Source of the DNA: JBKHYJ01 sp046565505
GTDB lineage: Bacteria > Acidobacteriota > Blastocatellia > UBA7656
Length of the DNA stretch: 64,000 nucleotides
Reading direction: 5' to 3'
Assembly: GCA_046565505.1 (NCBI GenBank)
Contig: JBKHYJ010000095.1
Location: forward strand, 62,001 to 126,000
Numbering within the stretch: position 1 is the stretch's first letter; each line of letters begins with the position of its first letter. Made by a program: the position numbers and the translations under genes. The notes under the pieces were generated by a model, which saw nothing but the letters and a program-made list of their open reading frames with translations, was not told the origin of the DNA and made no database searches. Shown here in pieces: positions 25,754-33,815 of this stretch.

Positions 25754-26464
25754 ATGATTACTAAAGAAGAAAAGCGCTCGGCCGGGGATTTGCCATTCGT
25801 GACGGTTAAGCTTGCCCAATCGCTGGACGGCCGGATTGCCACCGCGACTGGCGATTCGCAATGGATAAGCAGCCAATCGTCACTGCGTTTCGCGCATAAA
25901 CTCCGCCGCGAGCATGACGCGATAATGGTCGGGATAGGGACCGTGCTCAGGGACAACCCGCGACTCACGGTTCGACTCGTCAATGGACGCAACCCGCTGC
26001 GCGTCATCGTCGACACCCGGTTGCGCATCCCTCTCGGGGCGCGCGTGCTGGCGGATGGGGCCGCGCACGACACGCTCGTGGCAACGACGGAGGCGACCGC
26101 CGGCGACCGCATCCACGAGCTTGAGGGCCTCGGGGCGGAAGTCCTGCCCTTGCCCGCGCGGGCCGATGAACCGGGCGTGGACCTCACAAAGCTGCTCGCA
26201 GAACTCGGGCGTAGGCGAATATCGTCGGTGCTCGTCGAAGGAGGCGCCCGCATCGTAACGTCGCTTCTGGCCGCTCACCTCGTTGACCGCCTCGTCGTCG
26301 CGATAGCTCCAAAAATAATAGGAAAGGGTACAGAGGCCATCGGCGACCTCGGGATTGCCAACCTGCGCGACGCGATGGTGTTCTCGACATTCAAGACGCG
26401 CAGGCTCGGCCCGGACATTATATTCGACGGGCGACTGGGGCCAGCAATCGAGGCCGAGGGCTGA
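25754..26464 (+). CDS. RibD C-terminal-domain (pyrimidine reductase) protein
   Basis: The protein has 236 residues and consists of the reductase domain only. PFVTVKLAQSLDGRIATATGDSQWIS, HDAIMVGIGTVLRDNPRLTVR, RVIVDTRLRIP and VLVEGGARIVTSLLAAHLVDRLVVAIAPKIIG follow the RibD C-terminal / dihydrofolate-reductase-like fold that binds NADPH. The usual N-terminal deaminase domain is missing, so this is either a stand-alone diaminohydroxyphosphoribosylaminopyrimidine reductase or a related reductase. It is divergent from queD by 141 bases; both act on pterin/flavin-type metabolites derived from GTP. Start: ATG at 25754 fits the family; an in-frame ATG at 25694 would add 20 residues without support. 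Confidence 0.8.
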   Translation: MITKEEKRSAGDLPFVTVKLAQSLDGRIATATGDSQWISSQSSLRFAHKLRREHDAIMVGIGTVLRDNPRLTVRLVNGRNPLRVIVDTRLRIPLGARVLADGAAHDTLVATTEATAGDRIHELEGLGAEVLPLPARADEPGVDLTKLLAELGRRRISSVLVEGGARIVTSLLAAHLVDRLVVAIAPKIIGKGTEAIGDLGIANLRDAMVFSTFKTRRLGPDIIFDGRLGPAIEAEG

Positions 26465-26469
26465 CGCGC

Positions 26470-26490
26470 CGGGCGAAGCCTTCGCCCCGG
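26470..26490. terminator. Stem-loop between convergent RibD-like gene and mlaD
   Basis: GGGCGAA/TTCGCCC closes a 3-base loop at 26471-26487, with outer CCGG pairing around one bulge. It lies 7 bases after the plus-strand stop codon. Confidence 0.4.
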
Positions 26491-26551
26491 CCGTCGCCGT
26501 TTAGCGATAAGCTGCCGCCATTCCCGAGCGGCGGCGCGCGTAAACAATCGT

Positions 26552-27655
26552 TTAAAAGAGGCTGACCTTAATGCTCAGGTATTTCTTAGGATTCTGCCGG
26601 AAGTCATATAACAGCTTCACCATTTCCGCCGAGGTCTGATTCAGGTTGTTATAGAGCTTATCGTCGCGCAGGAGCTTGCCGGCCGCGCCTTCGCCCTTTT
26701 CAAGCCCTGCGCTGATCGTGCGGAAAGACGCCACGGAAGCCTGCAAGTCGTCGTGCAGTTTCTCATCCTTGATGAATTTACCGAGCGACCCGCGGCCCGC
26801 CTCTATGTCGGCCGTGATGCGGTCAAACTTTTCGGCCGTCGAGTTGAACTTCACCAGGATGTCGTTCGCCTGGCGGTAGAACTGGTCGTCCGTGACGAGC
26901 TTGCCTAAAGTCCCCTTCCCCGCGCGAACGTCCGTGACGATGCCCTGGAATTGAGAGGTCACGCCGCGCAGGTCGTCGTAGAGTTTCGGGTCGTTGATGA
27001 ACCGCGCGATCGTCCCGTTACCTTTGGTCGCCCGATTTATTACGTCCTGGAAGTCTACAACCGTGCGGTTGAGATTCACGTAAAGTGCGTCGTCGTGGAG
27101 GAGCTTGCCTATCGTGCCCTGGCCCTTGTTGATGTTATCCATCAACTCCTGGAGCTGCTGGCCGACGGCGTTGAATTGCACGAGCAGGTCGCTCGCCCCG
27201 CCGAATAGTCTCTCCATGCCTACTACGTCCGCGCTCGGGATTTCGGACCCGGACGGCAAAGCGTCGGCGGCCGTAGTGCCCGTCGATATGTCGATCACGC
27301 GGTCGCCGAGGAAGCCTTGTTGCCCGAGCACGGCCCTGGAGTCGCGCCGTATGCGGTTTTGCACCTCATCCGTCTTCAGCGTCATGCTGACTACAATCGG
27401 CTTTTCATTGGCCGTCGCGGGGACCTCGCCGAATTCCACGCTGTCAACCTTGCCGACGAGCTTGCCCGCGAGCCGGACTTCGTCGCCCGACTTCAGGCCC
27501 TCGGCCGCGGCGAAGCGCGTCGTGTAGGACGAGGTCTTCTTGAATAGCGATATGTCGCCGGTGACGCTCAGTATGAATACTATCAGTATAATGACCGTGG
27601 CTATCGTCAGAATGCCGACGCGAAGTTCAGAGAACGTGGTTTTTTTCCTTGCCAT
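26552..27655 (-). CDS. mlaD: MlaD-family (MCE) lipid transport protein with five 34-residue repeats
   Basis: The protein has 367 residues. One N-terminal membrane span (about 11-31) anchors an MCE domain (about 42-125; RFAAAEGLKSGDEVRLAGKLVGKV). The C-terminal half is built of five copies of GxGTxGKLxxDxxLYxxL starting at residues 178, 212, 246, 287 and 321: unit length 34 residues, with a 7-residue extension in the third. This suggests a long helical barrel or coiled coil spanning the periplasm. MlaD proteins form the hexameric ring that passes phospholipids between membrane and ABC transporter. The ATG at 27655 has AGGAG upstream and is preferred over an in-frame ATG at 27727. It ends the mlaE-mlaF-mlaD operon. 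Confidence 0.88.
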   Translation of the reverse strand: MARKKTTFSELRVGILTIATVIILIVFILSVTGDISLFKKTSSYTTRFAAAEGLKSGDEVRLAGKLVGKVDSVEFGEVPATANEKPIVVSMTLKTDEVQNRIRRDSRAVLGQQGFLGDRVIDISTGTTAADALPSGSEIPSADVVGMERLFGGASDLLVQFNAVGQQLQELMDNINKGQGTIGKLLHDDALYVNLNRTVVDFQDVINRATKGNGTIARFINDPKLYDDLRGVTSQFQGIVTDVRAGKGTLGKLVTDDQFYRQANDILVKFNSTAEKFDRITADIEAGRGSLGKFIKDEKLHDDLQASVASFRTISAGLEKGEGAAGKLLRDDKLYNNLNQTSAEMVKLLYDFRQNPKKYLSIKVSLF

Positions 27656-27684
27656 GATGTACTCCTGGTGTATTCCGAACGTAA

Positions 27685-27716
27685 GGGGCGGGCCGGGCCG
27701 TGGGTCCGCCCGCCCC
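27685..27716. repeat. Stem-loop in the mlaF-mlaD gap
   Basis: GGGGCGGGC (27685-27693) pairs with GCCCGCCCC (27708-27716), with further partial pairing inside the loop. It occupies half of the 68-base gap between mlaF and mlaD and could modulate mlaD expression or stabilise the upstream message. Confidence 0.5.
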
Positions 27717-27723
27717 GCGACTT

Positions 27724-28536
27724 TCAAACCTCACGGAAGAAGTCTTTGATGTATGGGTCGTCCGACTGCCAAAGCTCCTCGTCCGTGCCGCTGAATATCG
27801 CCTTCCCTTCTTTTAACATGATGAACTTGGTATTGACCAAGCACAAGTTGCCGCTCTCAGGCTGGAACTGCACCTCCCCATTCTCATTGATGGTTGCGTA
27901 ATTGGAAGAGAGCATCTTTATGTCCTCCAGCCTGTGAGTGACGAATATGGAACTGACGCCTTCGAGGTCGCGCAGCTTCATCGCCAGTTCAAGTATCGTG
28001 CGCGCGGTGGGCGGGTCGAGCCCGGCCGTCGGCTCGTCGAACAATATCAGCTTGGGGCTGCCCACCAGGGCGCGGGCGATACCGACGCGGCGGCGCATGC
28101 CGCCCGAAAGCTCCGAGGGCATCATATCCATAGTGTGTTCGAGGTTGACGAACCGCAGCATGCGGCGGACCGCCTCTTCGATGTCGGACTCGGGCACCCC
28201 CTGCTCGAATAACCTGTAACCCACGTTTTCATAAACGGTGAGCGAGTCGAACAGCGCTCCGTCCTGAAACACCATCCCTATCTTCCTTCGGACTTCGGTC
28301 ATCTCCTGCTCGGACAAGGAGCTGGTCTCCTCGCCGTCGATCAGGATTCGTCCAGACTGCGGCTTTATCAGCCCGAGCACGAGCTTGAGTATGGTCGATT
28401 TGCCTGTCCCCGACCCGCCCATGACGATCTTCGTCTCGCCCGGATTGACGATGAAACTCACGTCGTCGAGGATCAGGCGGTCGTAGGCCATCGTCACGTT
28501 CTGGAATTCTATGGCGCTGTTGAATTGCTGAGACAT
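27724..28536 (-). CDS. mlaF: MlaF-type ABC transporter ATP-binding protein
   Basis: The protein has 270 residues. Walker A is GGSGTGKST, the Q-loop is GMVFQDGALFDSLTV, the signature is LSGGMRRR and Walker B is LILFDEPTAGLD with the H-loop in FVTHRLED. The GALFDSLTVYENV and LSGGMRRRVGIARAL wording is typical of Mla/Ttg2A ATPases. It powers phospholipid transport with the MlaE permease and MlaD. A C-terminal extension (ATINENGEVQFQPESGNL) is longer than in E. coli MlaF. It sits between mlaE (95-base gap) and mlaD (68-base gap). Confidence 0.9.
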   Translation of the reverse strand: MSQQFNSAIEFQNVTMAYDRLILDDVSFIVNPGETKIVMGGSGTGKSTILKLVLGLIKPQSGRILIDGEETSSLSEQEMTEVRRKIGMVFQDGALFDSLTVYENVGYRLFEQGVPESDIEEAVRRMLRFVNLEHTMDMMPSELSGGMRRRVGIARALVGSPKLILFDEPTAGLDPPTARTILELAMKLRDLEGVSSIFVTHRLEDIKMLSSNYATINENGEVQFQPESGNLCLVNTKFIMLKEGKAIFSGTDEELWQSDDPYIKDFFREV

Positions 28537-28561
28537 AAAAAGATTTTGGATTCCGGGCCTC

Positions 28562-28620
28562 AGATTTTGGCCGGCGCGGCCGGGCTCGGAGCGGCCCGCG
28601 CGGCCCCTGGCCTAAAATCT
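28562..28620. repeat. Extended stem-loop in the mlaE-mlaF gap
   Basis: AGATTTTGGCC (28562-28572) pairs with GGCCTAAAATCT (28609-28620) with one bulged base, and GCGCGGCC/GGCCCGCGC extends the stem inward. It fills most of the intercistronic gap. Confidence 0.5.
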
Positions 28621-28631
28621 AAAACGCAAAA

Positions 28632-29387
28632 TCAGCTAAAAGCCAGGATCAGCCTCGCAAGGAAAAAGTCCGACGCCAATATCAATATGTCGGACAGAAC
28701 GACCGCCTGCGTCGTCGACCGCCCCACGCCGACCGTGCCGCCATGAGTGCGCAGCCCCGCGCGGCAGCTCACGATCGATATGATTAACCCGAAGACGGTC
28801 GGCTTAATCAGCCCGCCTATGATGTCGTTATAAGTGAGCGCGTCTTTCGCCGAGCTGATGTAGACCGAACTCGCGACGTTCATCAAGGCGCTCGCCACGA
28901 GCCACCCGCCGAACGCGCCGACCATGTCGGCCGCCAGCGTGAGCGCGGGAGTCATCACCATCAGGGCGAACACGCGCGGCCAGACGAGCTTCTTTATCGG
29001 GTCCGTCCCGAGCGCGCGCATCGCGTCGACCTGCTCTGATACGACCATAGAGCCTAGCTCGGCGGCGATGGCCGACCCGACCCGGCCCGCAAGCATCAGC
29101 GACGCCAGCACGGGCCCCATCTCGCGCACCATCGAAGTCATGACGAGCTGCCCGGTCACGCCCGTCGCCCCGAACGTCTTGAGCGTGCTGGACGTTTGAA
29201 GCGCGAGGACCCCGCCCGTGAACAGCCCCGTCAACAGGATAATCATCACGGAGCCTACGCCTATAACGTCCATCTGCGTGATGATCTCGCGGAGGTAATA
29301 AGGCTTGGATAATGCGCGCCGGAAGGCCCGACCGGACATCAGGGTAGCTTCTTGAATTTCGTAGACGGCCTGTAATAGTGGGTTCAT
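28632..29387 (-). CDS. mlaE: MlaE-family ABC transporter permease
   Basis: The protein has 251 residues with about five to six membrane spans. LREIITQMDVIGVGSVMIILLTGLFTGGVLALQ, MVREMGPVLASLMLAGRVGSAIAAELGSM and EQVDAMRALGTDPIKKLVWPRVFA are the conserved MlaE (YrbE) phrases. It is the membrane permease of the Mla-type phospholipid transporter. First gene of the operon. The ATG at 29387 is preferred over the TTG directly before it; the ribosome site is weak. Confidence 0.9.
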   Translation of the reverse strand: MNPLLQAVYEIQEATLMSGRAFRRALSKPYYLREIITQMDVIGVGSVMIILLTGLFTGGVLALQTSSTLKTFGATGVTGQLVMTSMVREMGPVLASLMLAGRVGSAIAAELGSMVVSEQVDAMRALGTDPIKKLVWPRVFALMVMTPALTLAADMVGAFGGWLVASALMNVASSVYISSAKDALTYNDIIGGLIKPTVFGLIISIVSCRAGLRTHGGTVGVGRSTTQAVVLSDILILASDFFLARLILAFS

Positions 29388-29529
29388 CAATAAGTCGATT
29401 TCTACCGGCTTAGAAATTCAACACTCCCTCGCTTTTTAATGATCTCGCGCGCGTCTCAGGCCGACCACGCTCACTGGCTGAGTGAGAGCATGATGAAGCT
29501 TTCACACACGGCAGTCAAGCCAGCCTACT

Positions 29530-29637
29530 GATTTTGGATTGGCGGGTTAGCAGCGTAAATCGGGGCGGCGGGCCTGTGCCTCGTTAAATGAAAGCGCCGA
29601 GGGCCGCAAACACTCCGCCAATCCAAGACCCAAAATC
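29530..29637. repeat. Inverted repeat upstream of mlaE
   Basis: GATTTTGGATTGGCGG (29530-29545) pairs with CCGCCAATCC (29615-29624) and CAAAATC (29631-29637) with a 6-base bulge; CCTCG/CGAGG and CGGC/GCCG pair inside. The arms share the word GATTTTGGATT with the start of the mlaE-mlaF gap (28542). Confidence 0.5.
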
Positions 29638-29678
29638 GCGCCCCGCGAAGCGACTCTCGCGCTATGAAAGTCCACAGT

Positions 29679-30188
29679 TTAGTAAAAGAGGTACTTGCGC
29701 CAGGACTCGTCGGCCCGCCCGAGGTAGCGTATGATCTGCCGGTTCACGTGCAGGTTGTATGCCTGCGGGCGCTTGATCAGCCGCATCCCCACGTCTTCTG
29801 GCAGGCGGTCCCCCTTGCGGTTATTGCACGAGCGGCAGGAAGCGACCAGGTTATCCCAGCTTGAGTCGCCCCCCCGCGACCGGGGGTGTATGTGGTCGAG
29901 CGTAAGCTCCTGCGGCGGAAAAATCCGGCCGCAGTACTGGCAGGTGTTGTGATCGCGCAGCAGGATATTTTTGCGCGAAAGGCTCTTGCGCTCGAACGGT
30001 ATGTGTATGTATTCGACGAGGCGGATGACCGAAGGCATAGGCATGGAAAACCGCGACGAGTGCATCCACTGGTTGGAGCTTTCTTCGGCGTGGGCCACGC
30101 CCTTAAGAATGAGCACGACAGCGCGGCGCGCCGTGCAGACATTGATGGGTTCGAACGAGGCGTTGAGAACTAAAACGCGTGAGTTCAT
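29679..30188 (-). CDS. HNH endonuclease family protein
   Basis: The protein has 169 residues. NSRVLVLNASFEPINVCTARRAVVLILKG is the conserved N-terminus of a widespread HNH group, and the nuclease core reads CQYCGRIFPPQELTLDHIHP, then WDNLVASCRSCNNRKGDR: two CxxC zinc pairs framing the Asp-His and Asn of the HNH motif. It should cut DNA in the cytoplasm, perhaps in repair or defence; no methyltransferase or phage gene is adjacent. The ATG at 30188 starts the conserved block; an upstream in-frame ATG at 30305 adds 39 residues without family character. Confidence 0.85.
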   Translation of the reverse strand: MNSRVLVLNASFEPINVCTARRAVVLILKGVAHAEESSNQWMHSSRFSMPMPSVIRLVEYIHIPFERKSLSRKNILLRDHNTCQYCGRIFPPQELTLDHIHPRSRGGDSSWDNLVASCRSCNNRKGDRLPEDVGMRLIKRPQAYNLHVNRQIIRYLGRADESWRKYLFY

Positions 30189-30320
30189 CCTGAAATCGAA
30201 ATATAACTTGACCACGGCCGTTCTGTCAAAACTATAAGAAGTTAGGCCCCTAAAGCCGCGACGCGACCGCGGCTTGACACATGGCAGCCACCCTTCGCGC
30301 AGCATCTATAGGCAGATATG

Positions 30321-30342
30321 GCGGCAGTCGCAAGACTGCCGC
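30321..30342 (-). terminator. Stem-loop after the M20 amidohydrolase gene
   Basis: A perfect 9-bp stem GCGGCAGTC/GACTGCCGC with a 4-base loop starts 17 bases beyond the stop codon of the minus-strand M20 gene. No T run follows, so termination strength is uncertain. Confidence 0.45.
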
Positions 30343-30359
30343 TGGTCACGGGCCGCCCT

Positions 30360-31805
30360 CTATCGTTCTTTCGGGACCGGGGGCGGGCCAGCGGGGACGT
30401 ACGGCTTATAGACTTCGCCCTTCGCCTTCTCCTTGAACTCAGCTCGAATAGCCTCGCGCGCCCTGGCGTCTTCAAACAAATCGACCATAGTCGACGCGAG
30501 GGCCTTGGCCGCATGCGCGAGACCTTTGTGGCCGATTGACATGCCGCCACAGGCGACTACGGGCCAGGCATGCCAGGGCGCGCCTTCCGGCGCGGTGGTG
30601 ACCGAAAGGTGCAGGGTGGGCACTATCCAGCTCACGTCACCCACGTCCGTGGAGCCGCCGGGCGGGTCGGGCCTCGGCTCCGCCAGCGGTTGAATCGACC
30701 CGTCGAGCCCCCTGGCTTCGACCCCCGTCGCGCGCTGGATGGAGCGGGCGAATTCCTGCTCCTCGTTCGTATACACGATAGGCCCGAGCCACGTCAGGTT
30801 CGCGTATAAGAGTTTCTCGCCCGTCAGGTTCACAAGCATTTCGTAGCTGCCGCTTTGTATCGTGAGCTTAGATTCGACCCCGGCCATCAGGGCCGCGCCT
30901 TCGGCTATCTTGCGCGCGCGCGATAAAAGCTCCTCGACGCCCGCGCGCTTAGAGTCGCGCAGCCACACCCAGAGCTTCGCGTACTCGGGCACTACGTTGG
31001 GCACGTCGCCGCCCTTCTGTATGGTGTAATGCATGCGCACGGATGGCTTTACGAATTCGCGCATACGATTCAGCCCCGAGGTGAAGAATTCGAGCGCGGC
31101 CACGGCGCTGCGGCCGTTCCAGGGGTCTGCCGCGGCATGCGCGGCCTTGCCCTTGAACTCCACGATGAAATCGACGACCGCCTGCGAGCTATCAACGTCC
31201 GCATGTGTCTTGTCGTCCGGGTGCCAGGCCAAACAAACGTCCAGGTCGTTAAACAACCCTTCGCGCGCCATGTAGGCCTTGCCGCCGATGGATTCTTCGG
31301 CGGGCGTGCCATAGAAGCGTACCGTGCCTTTGAGCTTGCCGGCCGCTATAAGCTCTTTAACCGCGACCGCGGCCCCGAGGCTCGCCGCGCCGAAAAGGTT
31401 ATGGCCGCAGCCGTGCCCCGCCGCCCCCGCCTGGTAGGGCTCCTTGACGGGCGAGGCCTTCTGCGAGATGCCCGGCAGCGCGTCGTACTCGCCGAGGACG
31501 CCTATGATCGGGCGGCCCTGCCCGTAACTGGCTATGAAGGCCGTAGGCATCCCCGCGACGCCTCGCTTCACTTCAAACCCCTGCGCCTCGGCGTAGTCGG
31601 CCAGCACCTTCGACGAGCGAGTCTCCCGCAACGCGGTCTCGGCAAAGGCCCACACCTGGTCGCTTAGATTCGTCAGTTCGGCTCTGTGCTTTTCTATGGA
31701 AGCGACCGCCTCTTCTTTTTTCTCCAGGTCGCCGCCGAAGACCGACAGCGGCCACGCCAGTAAGGCAATTAACAAAATCAGAACACTGCGCGAGCGAAGT
31801 TTCAT
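30360..31805 (-). CDS. M20-family amidohydrolase (AbgB-like), exported
   Basis: The protein has 481 residues with a signal peptide (SVLILLIALLAWPLSVFG). It has the M20D pattern: VLGEYDALPGIS, GHGCGHNLFGAA (metal-binding), GTPAEESIGGKAYM, LAWHPDD and a helper domain with FKGKAAHAAADPWNGRSAV. Relatives cleave p-aminobenzoyl-glutamate or N-acyl amino acids. The conserved GSTDVGDVSW near residue 390 and the late WHAWP support the AbgB/indole-acetyl-amino-acid hydrolase branch. It lies last in a minus-strand group with DUF971, crotonase and folate-linked genes. AAAGGA precedes the ATG. Confidence 0.88.
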   Translation of the reverse strand: MKLRSRSVLILLIALLAWPLSVFGGDLEKKEEAVASIEKHRAELTNLSDQVWAFAETALRETRSSKVLADYAEAQGFEVKRGVAGMPTAFIASYGQGRPIIGVLGEYDALPGISQKASPVKEPYQAGAAGHGCGHNLFGAASLGAAVAVKELIAAGKLKGTVRFYGTPAEESIGGKAYMAREGLFNDLDVCLAWHPDDKTHADVDSSQAVVDFIVEFKGKAAHAAADPWNGRSAVAALEFFTSGLNRMREFVKPSVRMHYTIQKGGDVPNVVPEYAKLWVWLRDSKRAGVEELLSRARKIAEGAALMAGVESKLTIQSGSYEMLVNLTGEKLLYANLTWLGPIVYTNEEQEFARSIQRATGVEARGLDGSIQPLAEPRPDPPGGSTDVGDVSWIVPTLHLSVTTAPEGAPWHAWPVVACGGMSIGHKGLAHAAKALASTMVDLFEDARAREAIRAEFKEKAKGEVYKPYVPAGPPPVPKER

Positions 31806-31890
31806 AAGCGTCCTTTCCCTGTTAAGAATCGAAGTCGGGGCCGGTGGATAAACTCTTTTTAAGGCGGCCGTGAATCGCTAGGCCGGCCTT

Positions 31891-32220
31891 TCACCCCGCG
31901 GCGCGCTTCGCGGCGCACTCGCCGCACGGGCAGATGGCGCGCAAGTTCTCCCACGTGTAGATGCCATTGTCATGCCGGTCGCTGAAGACGAACTTCACGC
32001 CATAGCGGCCCACGTGCTCGGCGCTCAGGACCGTCAAATCTTCAGACACCGTGGCCGGGTCGAGCACGCGCAGGCCGGTTATTTCATTAACGCACATGGC
32101 GCACGTGCATTCGCCGCGCAGGTACTTGATCGGATAATGGCTCGTGTGTCCGTCGTTCCACCGGACGGTTATCTCGCGCGCGCCGGTCTTTTTTATCTCA
32201 AGCGGTATCGGAACTGGCAT
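31891..32220 (-). CDS. DUF971-domain protein
   Basis: The protein has 109 residues from the ATG at 32220. PLEIKKTGAREITVRWNDGHTSHYPIKYLRGECTCAMC and YGVKFVFSDRHDNGIYTWENLRAICPCGEC match the DUF971 / gamma-butyrobetaine-hydroxylase N-terminal-like fold. Cysteine pairs CTCAMC and CPCGEC could hold zinc or an iron-sulfur cluster; stand-alone members are often linked to Fe-S proteins of the Mrp/ApbC kind. An in-frame GTG at 32292 would bring the start within 11 bases of the crotonase stop, so the N-terminus is open. Confidence 0.75.
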   Translation of the reverse strand: MPVPIPLEIKKTGAREITVRWNDGHTSHYPIKYLRGECTCAMCVNEITGLRVLDPATVSEDLTVLSAEHVGRYGVKFVFSDRHDNGIYTWENLRAICPCGECAAKRAAG

Positions 32221-32303
32221 ATGGACCCTGGGTCGCGGCCGGGGGGCCGGGATTAGTGGATTTGAAGCCTCGCGTTTGAAATCATAAGCCACGCGCCCGG
32301 CCC

Positions 32304-33083
32304 CTATTTGTGTTTCCAGCGGGGCGCGCGTTTCGCTATGAAGGCCTCTATGCCTTCCTGCGCGTCTTTGAGCGACATCAACTGATTCAGGTAGATGTCT
32401 TCTGTGCGTTTGAGCGCCTCGTCGAAAGAAAGCCCTGAGCTGGCGGCGAGAGCGCGCCGGCTCATCTCAAGCGCGGGCGCGCTCATCTGCCGAAGCGCTT
32501 CCAGTACCTCGTCCGCTTTAGTCTCAAGCTCGTTGTCGGCGACCACATGATTGACGAGTCCGAGCGACAGCGCGGCCTCGGCCCCCAACAGCTCGCCCGT
32601 CAGTATCATCTCGCGCGCCTTCTTCTCCCCGATCACCCGCGGCAAGATGACCGCGGCGAGCGGGGGGAAGACGCCGAGCTTAATCTCGGGCTGGCCGAAT
32701 CGCGCCGACTGAGTGGCGATAACAATATCCGCGAAAGCCACGAGCTCGCACCCGCCCCCGAGCGCCGCGCCGCCGACGAGCGCCAGGACGGGCTTAGAGA
32801 CGGAGTCCAGGCCGCGAAAAATCCCATGAAATGCTTCGAGCATCTGAAAGACCGTCTCCGGCCGGTGCTCTTCTATGGACACGCCCGCCGAAAACGTTCG
32901 GCTGTTGGGCGGCGCGGCGAACACTATGGCGCAGGCGTCGTGCGCGGAGCCCGCGCGGTTGATCGCGTCGGCGATCTCTTTCATCATCGAGATGGTGAGC
33001 ACGTTTAGCGGCGGGCGCGCGAAGGTTATTCGCGCCACCCTGTTCGCCAACGTGAACTGAATATCTTTATAAGGGTTGGGCAT
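32304..33083 (-). CDS. Enoyl-CoA hydratase/isomerase family protein
   Basis: The protein has 259 residues. The crotonase landmarks are present: SAGVSIEEH, oxyanion-hole GGAALGGGCELVAFADIVIA with a catalytic-position Glu, and FGQPEIKLGVFPPLAAVILPRVIG with the second Glu. The FPPLAAVILP phrase is closer to cyclohexa-1,5-diene-carbonyl-CoA-hydratase-like members than to fatty-acid crotonase (which has PGAGGTQ). It hydrates or isomerises an acyl-CoA in the cytoplasm; the exact substrate is uncertain. A benzoate-CoA-ligase-like gene lies 12 kb away, which makes an aromatic or alicyclic acyl-CoA conceivable. 24 bases separate it from the upstream cyclodeaminase gene. Confidence 0.85.
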   Translation of the reverse strand: MPNPYKDIQFTLANRVARITFARPPLNVLTISMMKEIADAINRAGSAHDACAIVFAAPPNSRTFSAGVSIEEHRPETVFQMLEAFHGIFRGLDSVSKPVLALVGGAALGGGCELVAFADIVIATQSARFGQPEIKLGVFPPLAAVILPRVIGEKKAREMILTGELLGAEAALSLGLVNHVVADNELETKADEVLEALRQMSAPALEMSRRALAASSGLSFDEALKRTEDIYLNQLMSLKDAQEGIEAFIAKRAPRWKHK

Positions 33084-33107
33084 AAGAGCTGCGGCCGGGC
33101 GCCGTGC

Positions 33108-33815
33108 CTATGGCCTCATCTTCATTTCGATCTCTCCGGCGACGGACCTGGCGTCGCCGATCAAGCCCGCCATCTTCCGGCTCACGCGGTCGGACATTTC
33201 TCGGTCGGAGAGCGATCCCAGATTGACGTACACGTTGTAAGACGCGCCCTTGACGGCTACCTCCGCAAGCAGCGCGCCCACGGCCACGTCGGACAGCGCG
33301 TTCGGATTGCCTATGTCGGCAAGCTCGCGCAGGTGCTTCAACACCTGGAAGGAACGCTCCGCCGTCTCAAGCGGGACTTCCACGGCCCCGCGGATCGCCG
33401 CCTCGACCTGCGCGGCTCGTTCCCGCTTCTGGTCTTCAGTCTCTTTCGGCAGGCGGTAAGCTCTGAGCACCGCTTCAAAGCTCGCCGCGTCGTCGGCTAT
33501 CAATTCGCGCAGCCTGGCGCAGAGTCGGTCGAGCTCGTCGCGGACCTCTTTGAGCCGGGTCTCGGCCTCGGCGAACTTCTTTTTGCCGATGCTGATGTTG
33601 CACATCATTTGCCCGAGCGAGGCGGCGAGCACCCCCGATTGCGCGGCGACGCTGCCCCCGCCCGGCGTGGGCGTGCCCGCCGCGACAAGCTCGGGGAAAA
33701 GCCCTATCGAGTCCGAGAGCTTCAGCGCGGCGACATGAATATCCATTGAGGCGACCGCCTGCTCGCCCTGATTCGTCGTGGTTAGCTCGGCCGAGCCTTT
33801 TTCCCGTTCGCTCAC
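33108..33815 (-). CDS. Cyclodeaminase/cyclohydrolase family protein (FTCD C-terminal domain)
   Basis: The protein has 235 residues. ELVAAGTPTPGGGSVAAQSGVLAASLGQMMCN is the conserved opening of formiminotetrahydrofolate cyclodeaminase, followed by a helical domain with DDAASFEAVLRAYRLPK and ADIGNPNALSDVAVGALLAEVAVKGASYNVYVNL. It releases ammonia from 5-formimino-tetrahydrofolate to give 5,10-methenyl-THF. It begins with a GTG overlapping the stop of the formiminotransferase gene by 4 bases (GTGA), so the two are translationally coupled. In animals these are one fused protein; here they are separate. Confidence 0.9.
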   Translation of the reverse strand: MSEREKGSAELTTTNQGEQAVASMDIHVAALKLSDSIGLFPELVAAGTPTPGGGSVAAQSGVLAASLGQMMCNISIGKKKFAEAETRLKEVRDELDRLCARLRELIADDAASFEAVLRAYRLPKETEDQKRERAAQVEAAIRGAVEVPLETAERSFQVLKHLRELADIGNPNALSDVAVGALLAEVAVKGASYNVYVNLGSLSDREMSDRVSRKMAGLIGDARSVAGEIEMKMRP

